From Desulfocapsa sp. (GTDB lineage: Bacteria > Desulfobacterota > Desulfobulbia > Desulfobulbales > Desulfocapsaceae), in assembly GCA_029942265.1 (NCBI GenBank), contig JAOZTO010000019.1, forward strand, positions 1 through 13,749: DNA of 13,749 nt, read 5' to 3'. Position numbers and translations under genes: made by a program. How positions within the stretch are numbered: position 1 is the first letter of the stretch; the number at the start of each line of letters is the position of its first letter. Positions 7,250 to 13,749 of the stretch are shown in pieces. The notes below the pieces were generated by a model, which had not been told where the DNA came from, ran no database searches, and worked only from the letters and a program-made list of their open reading frames with translations.

Positions 7250-7732
7250 ATGGAAAACTCGAATAGCAAAAAAGATAGTGACGAATTAAAGGAAACAAAT
7301 CAGGATCGCTGGCTTGGAATTTTTCTGTTGCTGATAGGCGGAGGGCTTTTTTGGAGGACGTTCTATTTTAGAACATTTGATTGGGATACTCTGGGGATGG
7401 CTTTTTGGCCGAGAGTTCTTTTGGCTATTCTGGCTTTATGCAGTGTTGCGCATATAATTAAAGGTAACATTGGAAATGATGTTTCTGAACCTATTCAAAA
7501 AAGAGGCATAATTCTTTTTTTTGGAGCAATCAGTTATGTTTTTTTACTCGACATTGTTGGGTTCTATTTACTGACACCAATAGCAGCATGTTTCTATAGT
7601 ATCTGGCTGCGCCCTTTTAACAAGCACACAGTTATTACCGCTTTTATTTTGGCTGTGGGTGGAACCTTTGTCGCTTATCTTATTTTTGAGCTTGGTATGG
7701 GCGTATATATGCCCAGGGGAATTTTTGAATAA
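7250..7732 (+). CDS. TTT transporter small membrane subunit (TctB family)
   Basis: This is the small integral membrane subunit of the tripartite tricarboxylate transporter, needed with TctA for solute:cation symport. From the chosen ATG it has 160 residues, normal for TctB. After a charged cytoplasmic head rich in Ser, Lys, Asp and Glu it shows four to five hydrophobic segments, about 21-37, 53-70, 85-115 (possibly two) and 125-150. FWPRVLLAILALCS is typical of the family. The frame is open upstream to an ATG at 7193, but that codon lies inside the hairpin loop region and would add residues unlike TctB. The GGTGA at 7237-7241, 8 bases before 7250, supports the later start. It sits between the binding protein and TctA, the usual TTT order. 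TctB is poorly conserved, so identification rests on size, topology and position. Confidence 0.88.
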   Translation: MENSNSKKDSDELKETNQDRWLGIFLLLIGGGLFWRTFYFRTFDWDTLGMAFWPRVLLAILALCSVAHIIKGNIGNDVSEPIQKRGIILFFGAISYVFLLDIVGFYLLTPIAACFYSIWLRPFNKHTVITAFILAVGGTFVAYLIFELGMGVYMPRGIFE

Positions 7733-7765
7733 CTTTATTTGCCGGTAAGGAGGAGCTTCGCTAAA

Positions 7766-9256
7766 ATGTCTTTTGATTACTCGATAATATTATCATCTTT
7801 GCAAAATGTACTCCAGCTGCAAATACTCTTATTTTTAACAATTGGAGTAATTGGAGGGCTGCTGGTTGGTATAACTCCGGGTCTTGGCCCTACACTGGCT
7901 GTAGCTTTGTTAATTCCAATAACATACACCATGACTCCGGAAGTTGGCTTGAGCCTTCTGATAGCGGTTTATGTAGGAGGAATGTCAGGAGGATTTGTTA
8001 CGGCGATTCTTATTAGAATGCCTGGCACTCCAGCCTCCATGGCTACTCTGTTGGATGGGTTTCCCATGACCCAGAAAGGGCAGGCTGGAAAGGCCATAGG
8101 CAACGCTATCGTAGCTAATTTTGCAGGTACCGTCATAAGTGGCGTTTGTCTTATTACATTTGCTCCAATTTTAGCTTCTTTTGCGCTTAGATTTCACTTT
8201 GCTGAGTATACAGCGGTATGTATTTTTGCGCTGACTACAGTAGCCGCAATAACCGGTTCAACACCTTCCAGAGGAATTATAACCGCTGTATTGGGCATGT
8301 TGGCAGCTACTGTTGGCCTTACACCAGTGGATGGATTACCACGCTTTAGCTTTGGCATTCCGAGTATGGAAGGAGGGATTGGATTATTGCCCGCCCTGAT
8401 AGGATTATTTGCTATTTCTCAAATGCTAAAAGATTCCAATCGACAGATGTCCTCTTCCCAACATGATATTGTTGCCATGGGAGGAATATTACCAAAACGA
8501 AAAGAAATTAAACGAAACCTGTTCAACTATTTCCGTTCAGGATTGATTGGTACCTGGGTTGGGGTTATGCCTGCAATGGGTGGTGGCCCGGCTGCTCTTA
8601 TATCGTATGCACAGGCTCGTAATGCCTCTAAAGCTCCTGAAAAGTTTGGAAAGGGTGCAGTTGAAGGAGTAATTGCATCAGAAACTGCTAACAATGCAAC
8701 TATAGGCGGCGGACTTATTATTGCTCTTACGCTGGGTATACCAGGTGATCCCACATCTGCAGTACTCCTTGGTGGCTTGATGATCCATGGTCTTCAACCG
8801 GGGCCACAGCTTTTCATTAATAACCCTGAAGTATTGTATGGTATTTACTTTTCATTATTCTTTTCAAGTTTTATAATGATGCTTGTGCTATTTTTATCTG
8901 TCCGATATTTGGTGAAAGTTGTGAATATTCCCAAATATTATATGCAACCTATTCTGCTGATACTTTGCGTTGCAGGGGTCTACTCTTTAAACAATCGTAT
9001 TTTTGATGTAGGAGTCATGTTTGCATTCGGGCTGATGGGATATGTGCTGGAACGGTTTCGTTATCCTCTTCCACCTCTCGTTTTGGGAATAGTACTTGGC
9101 CCACTTCTGGAAGCTAATTTCAGGAAGATGCTGGCATCGGAAGGAAGCTTACTGCCGCTCGTCCAACGTCCAATATCTTTGACATTTCTGGTGTTGGCCG
9201 TGGTTTCTCTTATTTGGGCACATCGTCTTCGTAAAGCGACTATGCTTAAAAAATGA
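7766..9256 (+). CDS. TTT transporter large membrane subunit (TctA family)
   Basis: This is the large inner-membrane subunit that forms the transport path of the TTT symporter. It has 496 residues and roughly ten to twelve hydrophobic segments. Family motifs are intact: GITPGLGP (35-42), RMPGTPASMATLLDGFPM a little later, and in the second half GVMPAMGGGPAALISY and GIPGDPTSAVLLGGLMIHGLQPG, which show the internal repeat of TctA. The frame is open back to a TTG at 7739, but a strong AAGGAGG at 7747-7753 lies inside that extension and points to the ATG at 7766. The gene begins 33 bases after the TctB stop and ends 59 bases before the sulfatase, with no terminator in either gap, so all four genes of this strand probably share one transcript. 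Confidence 0.95.
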   Translation: MSFDYSIILSSLQNVLQLQILLFLTIGVIGGLLVGITPGLGPTLAVALLIPITYTMTPEVGLSLLIAVYVGGMSGGFVTAILIRMPGTPASMATLLDGFPMTQKGQAGKAIGNAIVANFAGTVISGVCLITFAPILASFALRFHFAEYTAVCIFALTTVAAITGSTPSRGIITAVLGMLAATVGLTPVDGLPRFSFGIPSMEGGIGLLPALIGLFAISQMLKDSNRQMSSSQHDIVAMGGILPKRKEIKRNLFNYFRSGLIGTWVGVMPAMGGGPAALISYAQARNASKAPEKFGKGAVEGVIASETANNATIGGGLIIALTLGIPGDPTSAVLLGGLMIHGLQPGPQLFINNPEVLYGIYFSLFFSSFIMMLVLFLSVRYLVKVVNIPKYYMQPILLILCVAGVYSLNNRIFDVGVMFAFGLMGYVLERFRYPLPPLVLGIVLGPLLEANFRKMLASEGSLLPLVQRPISLTFLVLAVVSLIWAHRLRKATMLKK

Positions 9257-9302
9257 TGGTGCTTTTTTCTTAGGGCTTACGGATCACACACAAAATAATT
9301 AA

Positions 9303-9328
9303 ATGGATAAACAATATGGATAAGCAAC
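9303..9328 (+). repeat. 13-bp tandem duplication over the sulfatase start codon
   Basis: ATGGATAAACAAT (9303-9315) is followed at once by ATGGATAAGCAAC (9316-9328), 11 of 13 bases the same. Both copies would begin M-D-K-Q. The first ATG is in another frame and stops after six codons at 9323. The second opens the full sulfatase. There is no strong ribosome-binding site before either; GGA at 9305-9307 inside the first copy would serve the second. Confidence 0.6.
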
Positions 9329-10776
9329 CCAATGTCATGATGATTAGCACAGATCACTGGTTTGCAGACCTTCTTGGTGTGTCCGGTCATTCGGTGGTGA
9401 TGACACCATCTCTTGATAAGATTGCCAGCGCCGGGATTAGATTCACGAACTGCTATTCAGAGTGTCCAGTGTGTATTCCGGCAAGAAGATCATTAATGAC
9501 TGGAACTACACCTAAAACACATGGTGATAGAGTCTTTACGAATACCATGGAAATGCCTGATGTTCCAACGTTGGCACAGAGTTTCAGGGACGCAGGGTAT
9601 CAGGCCTATGCAGTTGGAAAATTGCATGTGTATCCTCAAAGAGATCGTATCGGTTTTGATGACGCTCTCATTATGGAGGAAGGACGTTACGATTATGGTG
9701 TAGTGGATGATTATCAGTTGTGGATGGGAGAGCATGGATATCTGGGGCAAGAATATTACCATGCAATGGGTAATAATGTATACAATACCAGGCCTTGGCA
9801 TTTACCCGAAAATGTTCACCCGACAAACTGGGCCACCAGTGAAATGATAAAAACGATAAAGCGAAAAGATCCCACAAGACCCTCTTTTTACTATATATCG
9901 TATACCGCTCCACATCCGCCACTTGTCCCACTTCAATGTTATCTTGATATGTACAGTTTGGATGAAATTGATCAGCCATTTCGTGGTAGCTGGAATAATG
10001 ATGATATTTTCCCGATTAATGCCCTGAAAGCTTCGGCCAGTGACTATTCAGAAAAAGAAATGCTTTTTGCCAGAAGAGCATTTTATGCAATGTGTACCCA
10101 GGTTGACCATCAAATTAGGTTGCTTATAGGAACACTCAGGGAAGAAAGCCTACTTGATAATACGATTATAGTATTTACAAGTGATCATGGCGATCAGCTT
10201 TTTAATCATGGAATGGTTGCCAAGCGTGTTTTTTATGAGAATGCAGCGAATGTTCCGTTGATTATCTCAGGAAAACCACTGGAAAAATACAGTGGTACTG
10301 TAGATAACAGACTTCTTTGTCTGGCTGATATTATGCCAACATTGCTATCAGTGTGCGATATTCCCATACCTGATACAGTTGAAGGAATATCTGCATTTGC
10401 AGAAGAAAAGAGAGAAATTCTCTACGGGGAAGTGGGGGAAGGCGACAAAGCGACCCGTATGGCGCACGATGGAAGGTACAAGCTTATTTATTATCCTGTG
10501 GGAAATTATATACAATTGTTTGATTTGCAAAATGACCCCAAGGAACTCACCAATCTCGCAGGTGAAAAAGAGCATATGGCAGTAGAAAAAAGATTAACGG
10601 AGTTTCTGATCAGTAATTTTTACAATAAAGATACTGAATGGAGTGATGATGGTATAGTGCTTAAAGGACTTGATGATGTAACATTTGTTAAAAAGAATGA
10701 TTGCAGTCTTTATAACCAACGTGGCGGCCATTGGCCACCACCTTCCGGGTACACTACTGTGGGAAAAAATGCGTAG
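9316..10776 (+). CDS. Cysteine-type sulfatase (formylglycine-dependent, S1 family), cytosolic
   Basis: This enzyme hydrolyses a sulfate ester using a formylglycine made from C53 in the signature C-x-P-x-R (C53-I-P55-A-R57, within CPVCIPARRSLMTG). Other active-site positions are visible: D13-H14 near the N-terminus (metal), K102 and H104 in VGKLHV, and D290-H291 in FTSDHGDQ (metal). The 486 residues are a normal length. There is no signal peptide: the chain starts MDKQPNVMMISTDHW, going straight into the first beta strand, so it should act in the cytosol. A cysteine rather than serine at position 53 is compatible with the anSME in the divergent operon. It is the last gene of the TTT operon, so its substrate is probably what the transporter brings in. 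Phosphonate monoester hydrolases share the fold and motif and cannot be wholly excluded. The sugar substrate is unknown. Confidence 0.93.
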   Translation: MDKQPNVMMISTDHWFADLLGVSGHSVVMTPSLDKIASAGIRFTNCYSECPVCIPARRSLMTGTTPKTHGDRVFTNTMEMPDVPTLAQSFRDAGYQAYAVGKLHVYPQRDRIGFDDALIMEEGRYDYGVVDDYQLWMGEHGYLGQEYYHAMGNNVYNTRPWHLPENVHPTNWATSEMIKTIKRKDPTRPSFYYISYTAPHPPLVPLQCYLDMYSLDEIDQPFRGSWNNDDIFPINALKASASDYSEKEMLFARRAFYAMCTQVDHQIRLLIGTLREESLLDNTIIVFTSDHGDQLFNHGMVAKRVFYENAANVPLIISGKPLEKYSGTVDNRLLCLADIMPTLLSVCDIPIPDTVEGISAFAEEKREILYGEVGEGDKATRMAHDGRYKLIYYPVGNYIQLFDLQNDPKELTNLAGEKEHMAVEKRLTEFLISNFYNKDTEWSDDGIVLKGLDDVTFVKKNDCSLYNQRGGHWPPPSGYTTVGKNA

Positions 10777-10843
10777 ATTTTTTGTTCTTCACCTATGAGA
10801 TCAGCACTCTAAGAGCGTAGAATGTAGCAATCAAGAGCTGTAG

Positions 10844-10896
10844 GATTATATGGTCGACAGATTCTTGAAATTATTACTTGTGTCAACCATATAATC
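10844..10896. repeat. 16-bp inverted repeat with 21-base spacer
   Basis: GATTATATGGTCGACA (10844-10859) is the inverted partner of TGTCAACCATATAATC (10881-10896), with 15 of 16 positions complementary. The one exception, C10855 opposite A10885, leaves an A.C mismatch. The central 21 bases do not pair. There is no T-run on either side. It starts 67 bases after the sulfatase stop. It could be a stabilising 3' structure, a weak two-way terminator, or the trace of a small mobile repeat. Confidence 0.6.
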
Positions 10897-10917
10897 TAAC
10901 GCGGTAAACCGCAAGTA

Positions 10918-11029
10918 AGTGCCTTGGTGGTATTTTTAACTATCTTGCTTTAAAACTGTCTCACAGATTCTCGGAGTCTCGTACCTCGCTTACCTGTTTT
11001 TTAAGACAGCTTTTAAGACGTAAGGCACT
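10918..11029. repeat. Nested inverted repeats beside the PHP-like gene
   Basis: An outer pair, AGTGCCTT (10918-10925) with AAGGCACT (11022-11029), encloses an inner pair, TTAAAACTGTCT (10950-10961) with AGACAGCTTTTAA (11004-11016, one bulged C). Inside these is a small hairpin, AGATTC-TCG-GAGTCT (10966-10980). TTTTAAGAC is also directly repeated at 10999-11007 and 11011-11019. The right edge lies 8 bases from the PHP-like stop codon. Three nested stems in 112 bases suggest a folded RNA or a palindromic extragenic repeat. Confidence 0.45.
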
Positions 11030-11037
11030 AAAAATAA

Positions 11038-12579
11038 TTATGCTTCTCCCCTGATAAAAATTGGGGAACTCCATGCCCACTGGTCGTTAATCTGTCTGAC
11101 TTTAATGTAGTAAAAATCAGTGTCGGAGTTGTTTTCAGAATAGTCCTCAAAATACAGCTTCCAATTATATTCGTGTGGTAGGGGAGCCTTGTGGAGTTTC
11201 CAGGCGGGAAATTCCATTTCATCACCCAGCATTTCAGATTTTGAGCCTTCAAATAATCTCTTTAAGGCAATGGTTTTTTGCATTCCGTTGATGTTTAAAG
11301 TTACATCGGCAGAAAGTGGCAAATCAACTTCTATGCAAATTCCCTGACAGGTATTTGTTTCATAACTCGGATTTCCCCAAGTTTCTGCTTCTACAAATAT
11401 TGTTTTATCATCTATATATTTCCAGTTAGATAAAATTTTCTCCTTCGATTTACCTTCCAGTGCCAAATGTGAGGAAAATTTTGCCATTCCTCTGAACCTT
11501 GGCTCGACCCCAATGATTTTTCCCTCAGAGATACCGAATTCAGCAAGCCAGTGACAGTAGTCATAGTCATGGCCCCAGCCCATTTCGAGATAGAGTTTAG
11601 TACGTATTGTTTTAGTGGGGGCATCTGTTTGGAAATCACAAGGTGAAAATCGTTTTAGCAATCTATTATTTTTAATAATATCAACATAATCAATTGCTGC
11701 ACCACCAACAACTTTACCAGAAATGGAATATTTGTCGGCAGGTGGAATCACTGATCCCATGGGTGAGTCATTAATGGAGAATTCGAGTTGTATTGTGTCT
11801 CCTGTGAGAGCATAGGTTCTGCGTTGTTGGATAGCATTCCAGAGCGATTCTCGCGTCAGATCTTTGGCCCAGACTCCTGTTTTTCCATGACCATAGCTAC
11901 CGGGGTGTGCGTGATGATGATCAGTATTTGCGACGACTCCGAAGATGTTGCCTTTAGAAAGTCCATATTGCATACAACTTCCCCAGTCTGAGGGCCCTAG
12001 GACACCCATTGGAGGACGTGTGCACGGGTCAGTTTCTGACCCACCGTGGGACGAGAAAATCTCAACTATTGGAGTGAAAGGCTCTGTGAAGGCGCTCCAG
12101 TTAATGCCTCTGCCACCTTTTATGTATGAAATGTGGTGTGGAAAAGCAATTCCATCATTGCCACTATCCTGAATGGTTTTCAGAACCTTCTTGAGTGCAG
12201 GAACATTTTTTCCATGGATAATTTCTCCATCAAGGTTTTTGTAGACAATAGTGTAGTCGCCAAATGTCCTGGAGTGTATTTCAAATCCAAGAAATGAAAT
12301 AAATTCACCGTCAATGTTTTGGGACTTGACATATTTTGTGGTTTCCTTCCAGCCCCTTTTTAATTTGTCAAATCCATCGTGATGGTAGTTTTTGATTGAC
12401 TGGGAACGTTCACTGCAATCTGGAAGATCCGGCCAATCAGCATGGCCGGTTACGGAACAAAAATCAAGGTTTTGTTTTGCGTTAAAAAATGCGTCTTGAA
12501 GGGAACCTTTTCCATAAGATATGTCACAGTGATTATGAAGATCTCCAAAATATACAGTGTGCTTGTCGTAATAACTCAT
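11038..12579 (-). CDS. DUF3604 / PHP-like putative metallohydrolase
   Basis: The N-terminal half looks like a PHP-type metal site: GDLHNHCD (H15, H17, D19), TGHADW (44-49), FEIHS (E100, H102), FPHHISY (H148, H149), EIFSSHGG (H178) and NTDHHHAHPG (D220-H225). SLWNAIQQRRTYALTGD (245-261) and the closing AWSSPIFI are typical of DUF3604 proteins. The C-terminal half (about 262-513) looks beta-rich. PHP folds usually cleave phosphoesters using two or three metals, but DUF3604 members have no well-defined reaction that I know of, so no substrate is claimed. The 513 residues are complete, with no signal peptide, so it is cytosolic. AGGTGA lies 3 bases before the ATG. It follows the DegT aminotransferase by 58 bases on the same strand and faces the sulfatase tail to tail. 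Confidence 0.85.
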   Translation of the reverse strand: MSYYDKHTVYFGDLHNHCDISYGKGSLQDAFFNAKQNLDFCSVTGHADWPDLPDCSERSQSIKNYHHDGFDKLKRGWKETTKYVKSQNIDGEFISFLGFEIHSRTFGDYTIVYKNLDGEIIHGKNVPALKKVLKTIQDSGNDGIAFPHHISYIKGGRGINWSAFTEPFTPIVEIFSSHGGSETDPCTRPPMGVLGPSDWGSCMQYGLSKGNIFGVVANTDHHHAHPGSYGHGKTGVWAKDLTRESLWNAIQQRRTYALTGDTIQLEFSINDSPMGSVIPPADKYSISGKVVGGAAIDYVDIIKNNRLLKRFSPCDFQTDAPTKTIRTKLYLEMGWGHDYDYCHWLAEFGISEGKIIGVEPRFRGMAKFSSHLALEGKSKEKILSNWKYIDDKTIFVEAETWGNPSYETNTCQGICIEVDLPLSADVTLNINGMQKTIALKRLFEGSKSEMLGDEMEFPAWKLHKAPLPHEYNWKLYFEDYSENNSDTDFYYIKVRQINDQWAWSSPIFIRGEA

Positions 12580-12591
12580 TGTTCACCTGTG

Positions 12592-12630
12592 AGAAAAAGA
12601 CAGGTTACATGGCAGCACCATGCAACCCGG
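12592..12630 (-). terminator. Hairpin and T-rich tail between the aminotransferase and PHP-like genes
   Basis: On the minus strand GGTTGCATGG, loop TGCTG and CCATGTAACC (plus 12603-12627) form a 10-bp stem with one mismatch. It is followed by TGTCTTTTTCTC. This has the shape of an intrinsic terminator about 10 bases after the aminotransferase stop. The PHP-like gene starts close behind with its own good ribosome-binding site, so it may lower rather than stop transcription between the two genes. Confidence 0.5.
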
Positions 12631-12637
12631 AGATTTG

Positions 12638-13749
12638 TTATTTAAGGAACGCTTTAGCAACTTTTTCAATGGCTGTTGCCATGTCTTCGATATCCTGATC
12701 TGTGTAGAATTCACTCATACTGAGATTGATGGTTTCAGTAAATGCTTTTTCAGCAACGGGGCAAAGCCCTTCGGGGTAGGATACATCTGTCCCGAATGCA
12801 CTGTTTACAAAAGGATGCTGGCTATTTGGAAATGCAGAACGGTTTTTGAAAATATCATACTGGTATTCGCACATTCCACCTGTAATTGTATGGAATTGAC
12901 TTGGAATACCTTCCGCGGTTAATGCAGTGGAAAATTCTTCAGCTGTGGCGCTGAGTTTTGAGAAATCAAGGCGAAATAAGAACATGAAATAAGTGTGTTT
13001 TGCATAATCGGGAATCAGTTGAGGAATAACACCGTCAATTGTTTTTAAGCGATTCGTTAATCGATTGCCTAATTCTCTGCGGCGTTCAATTATGCCCTGT
13101 AGCTTTTCAAGTTGAGCCAATGCTACAGCACCCTGTAGCTCGGTCATCTGGTAATTGGGGGCAAGGAAGAACGGATTTCTTTTTCCAGCTTCTCTATCGT
13201 AGCACTTGTCGGTATAAAGAGTGCCGAGCTTTCTTAAAGAATCATCGTTTGTCAAAATCATTCCACCTGATCCTGCTGTGATATGTTTAAAATGATTCAG
13301 GCTAAAAGCATTCATGGCTCCCATAGTTCCAACATATTTACCTTTATATTCAGCTAAATATGCCTGAGCGCAATCTTCAATGATTGGAATGTTATATTTT
13401 TCACCAAGTGCAATGAATTTATCCATGTCTGCAGCAAGACCAGAATGATGAACTACAATAATCGCTCCTGTCCTGTCGGTGATACATTTCTCAACACTAT
13501 CTGGATCCATGTTGAAAGTTTCAGGGTCAATGTCAGCAAAGATAGGAATTAAATTTTGGTACAAGATGCCGGTGAGTGACCCCATATCTGTGATGGCAGT
13601 TGTTATTACCTCTGTTCCGGGAGACAGTTGTAATGCTCCGACTGCCATATGAACTGCTGCTGTTCCAGATGAACAGGCAATACAGTGCTTCATATTATAC
13701 AAATCTGAAAATGATTTCTGGAATTCGAATACTTTATCGCCCATAAAAT
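12638..13749 (-). CDS. DegT/DnrJ/EryC1/StrS-family PLP aminotransferase, 5' end missing
   Basis: These enzymes usually transfer an amino group from glutamate to a keto sugar using pyridoxal phosphate. The visible 368 residues from the ATG at 13744 include the family motifs: SSGTAAVHMA (25-34), the HHSGLAADMD helix region (99-108), IIEDCAQA (D124, which holds the PLP ring nitrogen), SLNHFKHITAGSGG (K153, the Schiff-base lysine) and NYQMTELQGAVALAQLEKL in parts. The usual GEGG after the lysine is GSGG. Because the lysine is present, it should be an aminotransferase rather than a ColD-type dehydratase. The frame stays open to the window end and the family normally has 30-45 more N-terminal residues, so 13744 is probably an internal Met. 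The sugar it acts on is unknown, and its link to the sulfatase/uronate genes is only proximity. Confidence 0.9.
   Translation of the reverse strand, partial: FMGDKVFEFQKSFSDLYNMKHCIACSSGTAAVHMAVGALQLSPGTEVITTAITDMGSLTGILYQNLIPIFADIDPETFNMDPDSVEKCITDRTGAIIVVHHSGLAADMDKFIALGEKYNIPIIEDCAQAYLAEYKGKYVGTMGAMNAFSLNHFKHITAGSGGMILTNDDSLRKLGTLYTDKCYDREAGKRNPFFLAPNYQMTELQGAVALAQLEKLQGIIERRRELGNRLTNRLKTIDGVIPQLIPDYAKHTYFMFLFRLDFSKLSATAEEFSTALTAEGIPSQFHTITGGMCEYQYDIFKNRSAFPNSQHPFVNSAFGTDVSYPEGLCPVAEKAFTETINLSMSEFYTDQDIEDMATAIEKVAKAFLK

Larger units (their letters stand above)
10777..11037. other. Convergent intergenic region with two inverted-repeat structures
   Basis: The sulfatase and the PHP-like gene end facing each other across 261 bases. 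No coding frame is credible here. Two inverted-repeat elements occupy most of the right part (listed separately), and a GCGG-TAAA-CCGC mini-hairpin lies between them (10901-10912). I see no standard GC-rich stem followed by a T-run on either strand, so termination may use these unusual structures or Rho. Confidence 0.6.

Noticed and set aside
7739..7765. TTG start for the TctA subunit at 7739
   Set aside because: The strong ribosome-binding site AAGGAGG lies inside this extension and fits the ATG at 7766.
10777..11037. A tRNA or attC recombination site in the convergent gap
   Set aside because: The stems do not form a cloverleaf, and there is no paired set of attC core sites.
1..13749. CRISPR array, prophage or integrated element
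   Set aside because: No regularly spaced repeats, integrase, phage genes or attachment-site duplications were seen.

Overview
The window reads as a catabolic island of an anaerobic or facultatively anaerobic Gram-negative bacterium. The base composition is AT-leaning. The gene set joins an oxygen-sensitive radical-SAM sulfatase maturase, a tripartite tricarboxylate (TTT) transporter with a Sec-exported binding protein, and an E. coli-like altronate branch of hexuronate breakdown. A Desulfobacterota-type host is a reasonable guess from this mix, but nothing here proves the lineage.

Layout. The minus-strand block at 1-5597 is read right to left: kdgK, an anaerobic sulfatase-maturating enzyme (anSME), uxaB, uxaA and, after a 134-base gap, the first 14 codons of gap. 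A 584-base divergent control region (5598-6181) holds a near-consensus sigma-70 promoter pointing right, with a perfect 18-bp palindrome just downstream. The plus-strand block at 6182-10776 is a TTT binding protein, its small and large membrane subunits, and a cysteine-type sulfatase with no signal peptide. A long hairpin lies between the first two genes. A 261-base convergent gap (10777-11037) contains two separate inverted-repeat structures. The minus-strand block at 11038-13749 has a DegT-family aminotransferase, whose 5' end is cut by the window edge, followed by a DUF3604/PHP-like putative metallohydrolase.

How the genes may work together (inference). The TTT system would import an acidic, probably sulfated, uronate-type sugar. 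The cytosolic sulfatase, whose active-site cysteine is converted to formylglycine by the anSME of the divergent operon, would remove the sulfate inside the cell. The freed uronate would pass through tagaturonate, altronate, 2-keto-3-deoxygluconate (KDG) and its 6-phosphate (KDPG) by UxaB, UxaA and KdgK, with GAPDH taking the triose product. The uronate isomerase (UxaC), the KDPG aldolase (Eda) and any transcription factor are not in the window. The aminotransferase and the PHP-like protein are real genes, but their link to this route is unknown.
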